Origin: Haliotis asinina
Taxonomy: Eukaryota; Mollusca; Gastropoda; Lepetellida; Haliotidae
Reading direction: 5' to 3'
Assembly (NCBI RefSeq): GCF_037392515.1
Contig: NC_090290.1
Coordinates: forward strand, 55,626,753 to 55,690,752
Length of the DNA stretch: 64,000 bases
Shown: piece after piece, positions 57,501-63,641 of the stretch
Layout: each line of letters starts with the position of its first letter
Numbering within the stretch: position 1 is the first letter of the stretch
The notes under the pieces: model-generated
The model's input: the letters and a program-made list of their open reading frames with translations, nothing else
What the model was told of the DNA's origin: nothing
Databases searched by the model: none
Translations under genes and position numbers: made by a program

Positions 57501-60500
57501 CGGCGCCACAGACCAGCAGGAAGACTACCCGCTCTTGTATGATGCGTCCACAGCTGTGTGGTGCCTCGCCTGTCAAGATGGATACATTGTGGCAGGCTGC
57601 GGCAACGGAAAAATTGAGGTATCTCAAGCATGTGATTTTAGTGATTATTGCTGAACACACATAAATAGATTTCTCACTAATTTGACGAGTTATGTTTCAT
57701 TAACTCACTCATTTTACCTTTGTGATTTGACTTTACTGGGAGAGAGGCAGTGAAAGTCAACAATATAAATGAGAAAACATGTTTAAGAATTATGACAATC
57801 AAGGTGCATTCAAGGTTCAAGAAGTGTTTTGGGAGGCACATTTAAGAAATTTTATGTCCTGAAATTGAGTGTCACATGATTGACATGTGATTCAGATGTG
57901 TTGGTAACTATGGTAACTGCTGTTTCAGATCTGGGAGGCTGAGCGTGTGGTACTGAAGGGCCAGTATGATGGAGGGAAGAGTGCTGTCATGGCCCTATGT
58001 ATCTCCGGAAAAAGGTTACTATTGGTTTCTATTTCTCAAATGTTAATCTGAGTACCTCCCTGGGAATGCAGCCAAGATTAGCGCCCCAACAACTAGCAAC
58101 TATGTTGTTGTCTATTTTTCCATGATGTTTGTGCTGAAAGTAGAAAGTTTATAGCAGACAAAACAGCTATTGTGAAAATCTGTTTGGATTGATGGAACTT
58201 TTCCCTCTATTCACAGAATTGTTGCAGCACGTATCGACGGCACCCTCGACTTCCTAGAAATTGAAACTTTTCTGAACCCTGTAACATCAGCAGCTCTACC
58301 TGCATCTCCAACCAAACAGACAAGAGGTGATGTCCAGTTTCTTGTTAATTAATCTAACAATATCTTAAATACCTCAAGGATATCTAGATTCTTTTCATGT
58401 TTGGTACCTAGGTTCACCACAATTTAAGAAAGGTCCCAGTCAGCTTTGGTGACGTTGGGGACGTTAACGTTTTACTCTTGTCAACTCGATATCTCAAGAA
58501 CCGTTCCCTTGACTTTCTTCATATTTGACACTGAGCTTGATTTAGGGAAGGCACAGGGTCCAGTCGATTTTGGTGACCTTCACATCATTTTCAAGGTCAT
58601 GGCAACACTTTGAAGATTTCAGCATGTTAAATTGCATGTTAGGATTGTCTGCGAGATCTCTCAAGAACAGTTCACTAGATTTTCTTCATAGACTTTCCAG
58701 ATGAAACTTGAATGTTTTTCAGTAAGCAATTTGTTTATTACTATTTTACATATTTCGTACACTATGACATTTATGTCAATGTCAAAGTGAGTGAACAACC
58801 ACAGAGCAAGATATCAGGAGAGGTTGACTTGTCATGTTTTTGTTGACATATAACTTCATCTTCACTTTCATTACTTTTTCAGTTTGATTTGATAATTTCT
58901 ACTGGGGGATTATGTCACCTTAATGAAAAAGATTGTTAATGATGTCTCGGAGAAACTGTCTAAATGGACAACATGATCGTTACAGAATAGTTGCTGAACA
59001 GTTGCTGGTTGTTCTGTTTCAGGTCATACCAGGGCCCTCAGCAGTGGCAGTGGTTTTACAGGGGAGATAAAATTATGGGACAACATACTCCATTGTACCT
59101 GTGTACAGAGTTACCGAGCTCACCAGCAGCCTATCAATGTCCTCAAGTCGGAGGGATGTCGTGTAGTCACTGCAAGCCAGGACCACACACTGAAGGTAGG
59201 AATCTGGCACTCCAACAATCAATCTATGGATTGTGTATTTAATTCCCCATGATGCCAAGTCTATTTTGTAGATCATTGTTAAAAATTATTACTCATTCAC
59301 TCTGGTTGCAGGTGTTCCGCCAAGAGGACTGCCTGTGTCTCTATACCCTCCACGGCCATGTTGGCAGCGTCACTGCTCTGTGTCTAGACTCGGTAACACC
59401 ATGCAGTTCTCGAAATAATGAAATGAGTTCCCAGTTGAATGTGACATTAACCTATAACCTTCTGTTACTTTGTGCACAGTTACAGAAAGGAAGGATTGAT
59501 CACTTGATCACTTTGTACCAGAAATTTCAGCCACCTTGTTTTGTTTGTTTATTGTTGATTACCACACTCAGCAATATTCCAGCTTTCTGATGGAAACTTG
59601 TAAATAATTGAGTCTAGACCAGACAATCTGGTGATTGAAATCATGAGCATCAATTTGTGCAATTGGGGTATATGTGTCGACCAAGTCAGTCGGTCTGACC
59701 TGTAAGTCACCTCTGACCACAAGCATCAGTTGCTGAATACCCTTCTAACCCGCATCTTTACGGGGGATTGGAAACACTGGCTTGCCTCGTCAAGACTCGT
59801 CAGCCGTGATATTGTTGGACTATTGCTACAAGCAGCATAAAACTAAACTCACTCACTCCGTAGAGGACACTGTCGGATAAAGTTGTACTATTGCACACTA
59901 CAGTATATTTGCAGAACATCATGATAAAGTTGTACTATTGCACACTACAGTATATTTGCAGAACATCATGGTAAAGTTGTACTATTGCACACTACAGTAT
60001 ATTTGCAGAACATCATGATAAAGTTGTACTATTGCACACTACAGTATATTTGCAGAACATCATGATAAAGTTGTACTATTGCACACTACAGTATATTTGC
60101 AGAACATCATGATAAAGTTGTACTATTGCACACTACAGTATATTTGCAGAACATCATGATACATTTGTACTATTGCACACTACAGTATATTTGCAGAACA
60201 TCATGATAAAGTTGTACTATTGCACACTACAGTATATTTGCAGAACATCATGATAAAGTTGTACTATTGCACACTACAGTATATTTGCAGAACATCATGA
60301 TAAAGTTGTACTATTGCACACTACAGTATATTTGCAGAACATCATGATAAAGTTGTACTATTGCACACTACAGTATATTTGCAGAACATCATGATAAAGT
60401 TGTACTATTGCACACTACAGTATATTTGCAGAACATCATGATACATTTGTACTATTGCACACTACAGTATATTTGCAGAACATCATGGTAAAGTTGTACT

Positions 60501-63500
60501 ATTGCACACTACAGTATATTTGCAGAACATCATGATAAAGTTGTACTATTGCACACTACAGTATATTTGCAGAACATCATGATAAAGTTGTACTATTGCA
60601 CACTACAGTATATTTGCAGAACATCATGATAAAGTTGTACTATTGCACACTACAGTATATTTGCAGAACATCATGATAAATTTGTACTATTGCACACTAC
60701 AGTATATTTGTAGAACATCATGGTAAAGTTGTACTATTGCACACTACAGTATATTTGCAGAACATCATGATAAATTTGTACTGTTGCACACTACAGTATA
60801 TTTGCAGAACATCATGGTAAAGTTGTACTGTTGCACACTACAGTGTATTTGCAGAACATCATGATAAAGTTGTTCTGTTGCACACTACAGTATATTTGCA
60901 GAACATCATGATAAAGTTGTACTATTGCACACTACAGTATATTTGCAGAACATCATGATAAAGTTGTACTGTTGCACACTACAGTATATTTGCAGAACAT
61001 CATGATAAAGTTGTACTGTTGCACACTACAGTATATTTGCAGAACATCATGATAAATTTGTACTATTGCACACTACAGTATATTTGCAGAACATCATGAT
61101 AAAGTTGTACTATTGCACACTACAGTATATTTGCAGAACATCATGATAAAGTTGTACTATTGCACACTACAGTATATTTGCAGAACATCATGATAAAGTT
61201 GTACTATTGCACACTACAGTATATTTGCAGAACATCATGGTAAATTTGTACTATTGCACACTACAGTATATTTGCAGAACATCATGGTAAATTTGTACTA
61301 TTGCACACTACAGTATATTTGCAGAACATCAAGATAAAGTTGTACTGTTGCACACTACAGTATATTTGCAGAACATCATGGTAAATTTGTACTGTTGCAC
61401 ACTATAGTATATTTGCAGAACATCATGATAAAGTTGTACTGTTGCACACTACAGTATAATTGCAGAACATCAAGATAAAGTTGTACTATTGCACACTACA
61501 GTATATTTGCAGAACATCATGATAAAGTTGTACTGTTGCACACTACAGTATATTTGCAGAACATCATGGTAAATTTGTACTGTTGCAGACTATAGTATAT
61601 TTGCAGAACATCATGGTAAATTTGTACTGTTGCACACTATAGTATATTTGCAGAACATCATGATAAAGTTGTACTGTTGCACACTACAGTATAATTGCAG
61701 AACATCAAGATAAAGTTGTACTGTTGCACACTACAGTATATTTGCAGAACATCATGATAAAGTTGTACTATTGCACACTACAGTATATTTGCAGAACATC
61801 ATGGTAAATTTGTACTGTTGCACACTATAGTATATTTGCAGAACATCATGATAAAGTTGTACTGTTGCACACTACAGTATATTTGCAGAACATCAAGATA
61901 AAGTTGTACTATTGCACACTATAGTATATTTGCAGAACATCAAGATAAAGTACGATTGCACACTACAGTGTATTTGCAGAACATCATGATAAAGTAGTAT
62001 GATTGCACACTATAGTATATTTGCAGAACATCATGATGAAGTTGTTCGATTGCACACTACAGTATATTTGCAGAACATCAAGATAAAGTCATACTATTGC
62101 TGAATGCAGAATGAAACAATATTCTTTCAATCCCCTCACACATGTGTCCTGTTACCACAGGGCCCTCCCAATGCTGCGGTCAGCGGTTCTGTTGACGGGG
62201 ACATCCGAGTATGGGAGCTCCTTACAGGGATGTGCATTCACAAGTTCAGAGGTCATGATGGGACAGTGACGGCAGTAGACTGCTCCGTCTGTCACATCGT
62301 CAGTCTAGGCCTGGATGATCGACTGTCAGTGTGGGACCGCACTAGAGGCCACCAGCTTCACTGCCTGGACATGGTGAGACACTTGTTACGTCATCCATAA
62401 TAAAAAAAGTAACTGTCCAGTGGTCCAATTAAACAAATGTTTTGTATAATCCTTAAGGTCACATGCAACAAAAAAATCTAACATAATTAAAACACACTCA
62501 TTCATGATGTATAAAATGCATTGCTGATCAAGAAAAAACAAGTAAACAAAATTATACGCGTATAATCGCAGGCATACTGTTTCAAGCTCCACGAACCTAC
62601 ATGTTCGGTATTCATTGCGCATGCACTTTGTGCGCAGCGAAGCATAGCTGTTGAAATCACTTTTTCCCTCTGATTTCGCGGGCTGTTTTTCATAAGTTGA
62701 ATTGGCCTTTTTGATGATTTGTTTCAGTAAGTGCCTACTGAAAGCTATCAGAATCTGATAAGTTGTGTTTTATGTTGCATGTGACTTTTAAGGGTGACAC
62801 CATTGCACACACCTTTGGATCAGGTAGCTAACTCTGTGTCATAAATCTTGTGTGTCTGGGTGGGGAATAAGCATTGTATCAGAAAGTGCATGTAAAATCT
62901 GCAAATCATCGTTGTTGTCGTCTATATCATCATCAACAGGCGTCATTCTACATGTGTGTTGTTTGTACAGGAGCGGGCCTACAGCAGCTGCTTGACGTCT
63001 CTCACAGCCAACTTGCTGGTCACTGGGGGACAGGTCAGTTAGATCTCTACAATACACATACTTCCTATACACATATACAGTAAAACCCTGTGTGTCATCA
63101 TACTGAATGACCTATTAAAACAATCAGATCTTCATTTGAGCAAGGGTGAAATGGTGTAGCCTAGCCGTTGAACGTTGAACGAATTTTCCAGGGGAAGTGG
63201 AGTAGCCTTGTGGTTACAGCGTTTGCTCATCACATGGAAGCCTCAGGGTCATTTCCCCACATGGGTACAATGTGTGCAGCCCATTTCTGGTTTCCCCCAA
63301 AGTGATATTGCTTGAATAGAAGCAGCGTAAAAGCGGCATTGAACTAAACTCACTAACTCACTAATTCATTTGAGAAGGCATCTGAGCAGGCTCCAAGGGT
63401 TAAGTGGTGCTAGTAAACAAACAGGTTGGGACCGATGAATCTGTCATCTCTGTTCCAGGGCTGTCTGTATTTGTGGGACATAGCCAAGGGGGAACTGATG

Positions 63501-63641
63501 AGGAGGATTGAGCTGGACGACTCCGAACAGGCCTCTCTAGTCAGCCATCTTGAGGTAGTCAGCAACATGGGAGTTGTCTGTGACTGTGGTGTTGACCTCA
63601 AAGTCATCCAATTCCCAACAATCCTAGAAAAATTTGAGTAG
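33405..63641 (+). CDS. SCAP: SREBP cleavage-activating protein (SCAP), complete, 24 coding exons
   Basis: SCAP escorts the SREBP transcription factor precursor from ER to Golgi in COPII vesicles and retains it when sterols are high. Exons: 33405-33520, 35661-35817, 43462-43622, 44508-44645, 45075-45154, 45867-45981, 46576-46757, 47725-47851, 48423-48535, 48970-49064, 50021-50119, 50653-50967, 51708-52039, 52844-53270, 56073-56188, 56483-56907, 57491-57618, 57929-58014, 58217-58326, 59023-59195, 59312-59392, 62161-62373, 62971-63033 and 63459-63641. All junctions are AG/GT with matching phase; total 4035 nt, about 1344 residues (human about 1279). The sterol-sensing domain spans about 297-455 with YLYF at 311-314 (human YIYF); Asp456 and Leu328 align with human D443 and L315. 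MELADL, the COPII-binding motif, is at 460-465 across the exon 11/12 junction. A luminal loop and last membrane segment lie in exons 12-14, and a WD40 propeller in exons 15-24. The main difference from human is longer, divergent loops (exons 13, 14, 16). Confidence 0.95.
33535..33580 (+). repeat. Partial duplicate of SCAP exon 1 (first copy)
   Basis: Only 22 bases after the exon 1 donor, the motif 'agtcatccctactcagtcat' followed by 'cgtctctgttgtta' repeats exon 1 bases 33469-33505. In the same frame it still encodes [11 protein letters not shown]. It has no usable donor at the end. Confidence 0.75.
34250..34357 (+). repeat. Partial duplicate of SCAP exon 1 and donor region (second copy)
   Basis: 'gatctgtgtcatcatatttt' plus 'catgggaaggtcacaaccag' matches the exon 1 end and intron start (33497-33535), with the donor GTAAGG changed to GGAAGG. 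The next part, 'tgtcatccctgttcaatcat', starts a further repeat reading [17 protein letters not shown] before a stop. Confidence 0.75.
34755..35224 (+). mobile_element. LINE 3' end with (AATC)n tail, in SCAP intron 1
   Basis: An open frame of 90 codons reads [20 protein letters not shown] and [20 protein letters not shown], the C-terminal Cys/His tail of the LINE group seen at 18770. A non-coding tail ends in 'aaataaaatcaatcaatcaa' at about 35202-35221. Confidence 0.8.
35661..35817 (+). CDS. SCAP: SCAP exon 2
   Basis: Acceptor TGTCCTTCAG to 35660; donor GTAGGT at 35818, phase 0. Begins [11 protein letters not shown] (human YPLLKLPLPG). Start of the first luminal loop. Confidence 0.9.
35870..36090 (+). 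repeat. Left inverted terminal repeat of the DIRS family-1 element
   Basis: Reads 'ttctttttcagaagaagtcc' through 'acgacagttgtaactatttt' to 'cacctcacttttcatgctg'. The reverse complement at 41900-42110 differs at only a few positions. Confidence 0.9.
36805..38400 (+). pseudogene. DIRS family-1 gag-like ORF region with internal repeats
   Basis: GC-rich compared with its AT-rich surroundings. A block of about 232 bp (with 'gcctcggttccg', 'cagccgatcccacggggtct' and 'gagtcaggggttggccgatt') occurs about 2.4 times, starting near 37081, 37315 and 37545. It encodes Pro/Ala/Ser/Gly-rich low-complexity protein. The distal part (38080-38400) reads [19 protein letters not shown] and is shared with the copy at 28160. 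Frames shift and a stop interrupts at 38278. Confidence 0.7.
38382..40723 (+). pseudogene. DIRS family-1 RT and RNase H, frameshifted
   Basis: [61 protein letters not shown], then YLDNW where YLDDW is expected. The frame changes near 39340 and again near 39400 ([14 protein letters not shown], then [19 protein letters not shown]). RNase H keeps [25 protein letters not shown] and ADALSRR, so its four acidic residues are intact. The frame then stays open to 40723. Confidence 0.88.
40720..41270 (+). pseudogene. DIRS family-1 tyrosine recombinase, broken
   Basis: Reads [20 protein letters not shown] then [11 protein letters not shown] (SAM-like core-binding domain), a stop at 40899, then in another frame [20 protein letters not shown], the first catalytic-Arg block of DIRS recombinases. 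The C-terminal His-x-x-Arg and Tyr regions are not readable. Confidence 0.7.
41764..41873. repeat. Internal complementary region of the DIRS family-1 element
   Basis: 'tgcttatatgtaccccaagg' to 'tctgaaaaagaa' is the reverse complement of the outer left end. 'ttatacaaacctgtagaggt' to 'ccttggggta' is the reverse complement of the outer right end. They meet at about 41804-41805. Confidence 0.9.
41900..42141 (-). repeat. Right inverted terminal repeat of the DIRS family-1 element
   Basis: Reverse complement of 35870-36090 plus about 25 extra outer bases ('ttcataacctctacaggttt') that occur elsewhere only in the internal complementary region. Confidence 0.9.
42278..42462 (+). mobile_element. SINE family B (SCAP intron 2)
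   Basis: Plus-strand copy: 'taagaggctactaacgggat', 'ggtcaggcttgctgacttg', 'cactggattgtctggttg', 'gcgtaaaactaaactcactc'. Slightly truncated at the 5' end. Confidence 0.8.
42493..42657 (+). mobile_element. SINE family A (SCAP intron 2)
   Basis: Reads 'gagcttgtggttaaagtgg', 'cacatgggtacaata', 'gaagcccatttctggtgtcc', 'gatattgctggaatgtt' and ends in ACTCACTCAG. It lies 30 bp after a SINE B copy in the same orientation. Confidence 0.8.
42990..43134. repeat. Fold-back inverted repeat (145 bp)
   Basis: 'aatgactgatgccaggtgga' to 'gggaagggttattctt' at the left is matched in inverted form by 'aagaatacccttt' to 'cctttgtcagtcatt' at the right, with about 45 bases of loop. Possibly a small MITE. Confidence 0.65.
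43150..43235 (+). mobile_element. SINE family B, head plus tail only
   Basis: 'tcttcagcaacccatgcttg' from the head is followed directly by 'acactcactcac'; the middle is deleted. Confidence 0.55.
43462..43622 (+). CDS. SCAP: SCAP exon 3
   Basis: Acceptor CACACAG to 43461, donor GTACAG at 43623. Reads [20 protein letters not shown] and continues [18 protein letters not shown]; human VGAPVAYVQQIFVKSSVFPW aligns. Luminal loop 1. Confidence 0.93.
43688..43912 (+). mobile_element. SINE family B (SCAP intron 3)
   Basis: 'gttcagcaacttatgtttgt', 'ggctcactgacttggttgac', 'cactggatagtctggtccag', 'cgccatatagctgaaatact'. The tail has lost the ACTC repeats. Confidence 0.75.
44085..44290 (+). repeat. Interspersed repeat family E, short copy
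   Basis: Starts 'atccccctggcacgtaatgc' and AGGGGGATAAAGTC (a small hairpin), and ends 'ttctttcaaatatgtgggga' then 'gggatatgtc'. The same ends bound the longer copy at 54650-55752. Confidence 0.65.
44508..44645 (+). CDS. SCAP: SCAP exon 4
   Basis: Acceptor GTCTTCAG, donor GTAACA. Reads [13 protein letters not shown]...[10 protein letters not shown]; human has SLEELCLQV...CLLLSPGNFW. Phase 2 in and out. Confidence 0.92.
45075..45154 (+). CDS. SCAP: SCAP exon 5
   Basis: Acceptor TTTCCAG, donor GTAACT. Reads [20 protein letters not shown] then SSPTLK; human [20 protein letters not shown] aligns. Confidence 0.92.
45867..45981 (+). CDS. SCAP: SCAP exon 6
   Basis: Acceptor GTTCCAG, donor GTGAGC. 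Reads [20 protein letters not shown]; human [20 protein letters not shown] aligns. Confidence 0.94.
46220..46476 (+). mobile_element. SINE family B with long (ACTC)n tail (SCAP intron 6)
   Basis: 'aggcctgggttagaaatggc', 'gcgactaatggaattggggg', 'gctgacctggttgacacgtc', then 'catacaactaaactcactc' and nine ACTC units. It ends about 100 bp before exon 7. Confidence 0.85.
46576..46757 (+). CDS. SCAP: SCAP exon 7 (start of the sterol-sensing domain)
   Basis: Acceptor CCCTTAG, donor GTAAGT. Ends [17 protein letters not shown], the membrane segment carrying the YIYF-type motif (YLYF here), whose first Tyr (Y311) matches human Y298. Confidence 0.94.
46841..47085 (+). mobile_element. Solo DIRS family-1 left terminal repeat (SCAP intron 7)
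   Basis: 'ttctttttcagaagaagtct' through 'aaaacatgttttttcttgca' to 'gcacctcacttttcatgctg' matches 35870-36090. No right end or coding sequence follows. Confidence 0.8.
47219..47715. mobile_element. Miniature DIRS family-2 derivative abutting SCAP exon 8
   Basis: The left end 'ttttccttatcctgactcat' and the right end 'catgagtcaggatgagtata' to 'tgtattctgaaaatta' form an inverted pair. The inner part of the right end ('gagagagtgacaaacagggc', 'tggtcatgtgac') matches the terminal repeats at 28600 and 32880. About 500 bp without coding. It ends only nine bases before exon 8. Confidence 0.78.
47725..47851 (+). CDS. SCAP: SCAP exon 8 (sterol-sensing domain)
   Basis: Acceptor TTTTTCCAG; the acceptor tract lies against the miniature DIRS. 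Reads [20 protein letters not shown] and ends [11 protein letters not shown]; human [20 protein letters not shown]...LFGLTPTLNGG. Confidence 0.96.
47930..48172 (-). mobile_element. SINE family B (SCAP intron 8)
   Basis: 'gagcaggtgagtttaggtta', 'atggtctgtaaatagtcagg', 'cctgaccacccgatcccatt', 'ttcacgg': the minus-strand orientation of the family. Confidence 0.8.
48423..48535 (+). CDS. SCAP: SCAP exon 9 (sterol-sensing domain)
   Basis: Acceptor CCCTTCAG, donor GTAACC. Reads [20 protein letters not shown] then [17 protein letters not shown], nearly identical to human SCAP in this core. Confidence 0.96.
48970..49064 (+). CDS. SCAP: SCAP exon 10 (sterol-sensing domain)
   Basis: Acceptor TTGTTGCAG, donor GTACAT. 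Reads [20 protein letters not shown] then [12 protein letters not shown], ending in phase 0. Confidence 0.95.
49188..49345 (+). mobile_element. SINE family A (SCAP intron 10)
   Basis: 'agggtaactttgtggttaaa', 'gatcaattccctacatggga' (B-box-like), 'ccgtgatattgctcagttat'. Tail decayed. Confidence 0.7.
50021..50119 (+). CDS. SCAP: SCAP exon 11 (sterol-sensing domain, MELADL first half)
   Basis: Acceptor CATGTTGCAG, donor GTGAGA, 33 codons. Reads [20 protein letters not shown] and ends SVDIRRME. Asp456 matches human D443, where mutation blocks SREBP transport. Confidence 0.96.
50155..50420. repeat. Imperfect ~21-bp tandem repeat (GGTCATTRCATTATT)
   Basis: About twelve diverged units of 'aggtcattacattattatt' type begin some 35 bases after the exon 11 donor. 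Confidence 0.8.
50653..50967 (+). CDS. SCAP: SCAP exon 12 (MELADL second half, cytosolic loop)
   Basis: Acceptor GTTGTTGTAG; begins LADL, completing MELADL. A polar loop rich in Pro and Ser ([18 protein letters not shown]) follows, then [13 protein letters not shown] (human FLARTRLAQRLIM). The donor GTTGGT after ATG is chosen because it alone keeps phase 0 with exon 13. Confidence 0.93.
51049..51195 (+). mobile_element. SINE family A (SCAP intron 12)
   Basis: 'gatggtggtagagtggttca', 'gggtttgattccccacatga' (good B box), 'gaaacccatttctggtgtcc', 'gcaatattgctaaaagcag'. Confidence 0.8.
51400..51625 (+). mobile_element. SINE family B (SCAP intron 12)
   Basis: 'gggctagaattggtcatcag', 'tgttgtaagaggcaactaat', 'gactggattatttacagacc', 'gccgccatatggtttgaata'. 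Ends about 80 bp before exon 13. Confidence 0.8.
51708..52039 (+). CDS. SCAP: SCAP exon 13 (membrane segment and luminal loop)
   Basis: Acceptor TTGCTTCCAG. Reads [20 protein letters not shown], then a Gly/Glu-rich luminal stretch ([17 protein letters not shown]) longer than in vertebrates, then [20 protein letters not shown] (human HWPTLFSYYNITLAKR). Donor GTAGGC. Confidence 0.93.
52028..52290. repeat. 133-bp tandem duplication covering the exon 13 donor
   Basis: 'cttggctggaaggtaggc' at 52028 recurs at 52161, with about 95% identity over the following 120 bases ('gtggatagagggatctactg', 'atggtaatgatggatact'). Confidence 0.92.
52285..52660. mobile_element. Head-to-head pair of SINE family B copies
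   Basis: 52285-52480 is a minus-strand copy ('gtttaatgctgcaatcagca' to 'cgacaagcatggatgactgc') and 52480-52660 is a plus-strand copy ('gcaactaagaggatcgggta' to 'aacttactcac'). Together they form a large imperfect palindrome. Confidence 0.75.
52844..53270 (+). CDS. SCAP: SCAP exon 14 (luminal loop, last membrane segment, linker to WD40)
   Basis: Acceptor GCTTTTCAG, donor GTATGT. Reads [16 protein letters not shown], then a His/Asp-rich loop not seen in vertebrates, then the membrane helix [30 protein letters not shown] (human LCPRNYGQL), a basic linker, and [11 protein letters not shown] at the first WD40 blade. Confidence 0.93.
53362..53490 (-). mobile_element. SINE family A (SCAP intron 14)
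   Basis: Reverse-oriented: 'ggtgagtgagtgaatgaacg', 'gggcttcacacattgtactc', 'gattgaacctgcgtctt' (B-box complement), 'aggctagcccactgcccct'. Confidence 0.7.
54385..54580 (+). mobile_element. SINE family B (SCAP intron 14)
   Basis: 'gggttagaattggtcttcag', 'gatcaggtgctagctgattt', 'gtagattgatgctcatgct', 'acggccatatagttggaaaa'. Decayed. Confidence 0.65.
54650..55752 (+). repeat. Interspersed repeat family E with ~175-bp internal tandem units
   Basis: Starts 'ccccggcatgtaatgcaggg' and GGATATAGTCG. Internal units carrying 'ggagcagaactcaaaaactg' start near 54721, 54901, 55072, 55247 and 55391, each followed by 'ggtagatatat', 'gtggtgccttttgctattta' and 'ccatggaaacg'. It ends with two copies of 'tttcaaa.gtgggg..gggatatgtcatcttct'. 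No coding. Same termini as 44085-44290. Confidence 0.75.
56073..56188 (+). CDS. SCAP: SCAP exon 15 (WD40)
   Basis: Acceptor TGTCCATCAG, donor GTAACA. Reads [20 protein letters not shown] then [12 protein letters not shown] (human DIECLASDGMLLVSCC...VWDAQTGDCL). A stronger-looking acceptor at 56031 would put an immediate stop in frame. Confidence 0.93.
56483..56907 (+). CDS. SCAP: SCAP exon 16 (WD40 insert loop)
   Basis: Acceptor CTTTTCAG, donor GTAAGG. Low-conservation acidic and serine-rich insert ([26 protein letters not shown]) with [13 protein letters not shown] matching human QPDLTCLIDTNFS. Ends RNRSWSAG. Confidence 0.9.
57151..57449. mobile_element. Miniature DIRS family-2 derivative just upstream of SCAP exon 17
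   Basis: Left end 'tttttccttaccctgactaa', right end 'gcatgagtcaggataagtat' to 'aaagaaaatta', inverted to each other. The inner block 'gaggcttccagtgggtgagt' plus 'gtattgtacatc' matches 32923-32952. About 300 bp; it ends 41 bases before exon 17. Confidence 0.78.
57491..57618 (+). CDS. SCAP: SCAP exon 17 (WD40)
   Basis: Acceptor CTTTCTGTAG, donor GTATCT. Reads [20 protein letters not shown] then NGKIE (human [22 protein letters not shown]). Confidence 0.93.
57929..58014 (+). CDS. SCAP: SCAP exon 18 (WD40)
   Basis: Acceptor TGTTTCAG, donor GTTACT (weak, but phase-consistent). Reads [20 protein letters not shown] then MALCISGK. Confidence 0.9.
58217..58326 (+). CDS. SCAP: SCAP exon 19 (WD40)
   Basis: Acceptor ATTCACAG, donor GTGATG. 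Reads [20 protein letters not shown] (human [20 protein letters not shown]). Confidence 0.94.
58350..58925. repeat. Probable interspersed repeat (SCAP intron 19)
   Basis: Repeated 'gatatctcaagaac.gttc' and 'tttggtgac' words about 100-170 bases apart, ending 'ctgggggattatgtcacctt', a terminus like that of family E. Called from style and terminus only. Confidence 0.45.
59023..59195 (+). CDS. SCAP: SCAP exon 20 (WD40)
   Basis: Acceptor GTTTCAG, donor GTAGGA. Reads [31 protein letters not shown] then TASQDHTLK (human AHQKPITALKAAAGRLVTGS QDHTLR). Confidence 0.95.
59312..59392 (+). CDS. SCAP: SCAP exon 21 (WD40)
   Basis: Acceptor GGTTGCAG, donor GTAACA, 27 codons. Reads [20 protein letters not shown] then TALCLDS. 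Confidence 0.95.
59555..59767 (-). mobile_element. SINE family B (SCAP intron 21)
   Basis: 'cacactcagcaatattccag', 'aataattgagtctagaccag', 'atcatgagcatcaatttgtg', 'ctaacccgcatctttacggg'. Confidence 0.8.
59768..59860 (+). mobile_element. SINE family A 3' half (SCAP intron 21)
   Basis: 'cagccgtgatattgttggac', 'attgctacaagcagcataaa' and 'actaaactcactcactc'. It abuts the SINE B head and precedes the 47-bp array. Confidence 0.7.
59870..62095. repeat. 47-bp tandem array, about 47 copies (SCAP intron 21)
   Basis: Unit of 47 bases: GATAAAGTTGTACTATTGCA, CACTACAGTATATTTGCAGA, ACATCAT. Copies at the 5' side are almost identical. The 3' side shows increasing variants (actGttgc, acatcaAgat, ctaTagtat) and higher-order pattern, with the last few copies most diverged. 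No spacers between copies, so not a CRISPR-type array. Confidence 0.98.
62161..62373 (+). CDS. SCAP: SCAP exon 22 (WD40)
   Basis: Acceptor GTTACCACAG, donor GTGAGA. Reads [34 protein letters not shown] and [13 protein letters not shown] (human SSGLDDLISIWDRSTG). Begins 66 bases after the array ends. Confidence 0.95.
62451..62793. mobile_element. MITE-like element with ~25-bp terminal inverted repeats (SCAP intron 22)
   Basis: The left end 'ccttaaggtcacatgcaaca' and the right end 'tgttgcatgtgacttttaag' followed by g are inverted matches with one small indel. 343 bp, no coding. I could not see an unambiguous target duplication. Confidence 0.7.
62971..63033 (+). CDS. SCAP: SCAP exon 23 (WD40)
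   Basis: Acceptor GTTTGTACAG, donor GTCAGT, 21 codons: [20 protein letters not shown] then Q (human DNLLVTGGQ). Confidence 0.93.
63191..63371 (+). mobile_element. SINE family A (SCAP intron 23)
   Basis: 'gtggagtagccttgtggtta', 'tttccccacatgggtacaat', 'gcagcccatttctggtttcc', 'ggcattgaactaaactcact'. Confidence 0.8.
63459..63641 (+). CDS. SCAP: SCAP exon 24 (last WD40 blade) with stop
   Basis: Acceptor CTGTTCCAG. Reads [20 protein letters not shown] and ends [16 protein letters not shown] (human VPSVLEKLD-stop), so the C-terminus is complete. Confidence 0.95.
   Translation, partial: GCLYLWDIAKGELMRRIELDDSEQASLVSHLEVVSNMGVVCDCGVDLKVIQFPTILEKFE

Noticed and set aside
59870-62095. Regular repeats resembling a CRISPR array
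   Set aside because: Units are directly contiguous with no spacers and lie in an intron of a eukaryotic gene; this is a minisatellite.
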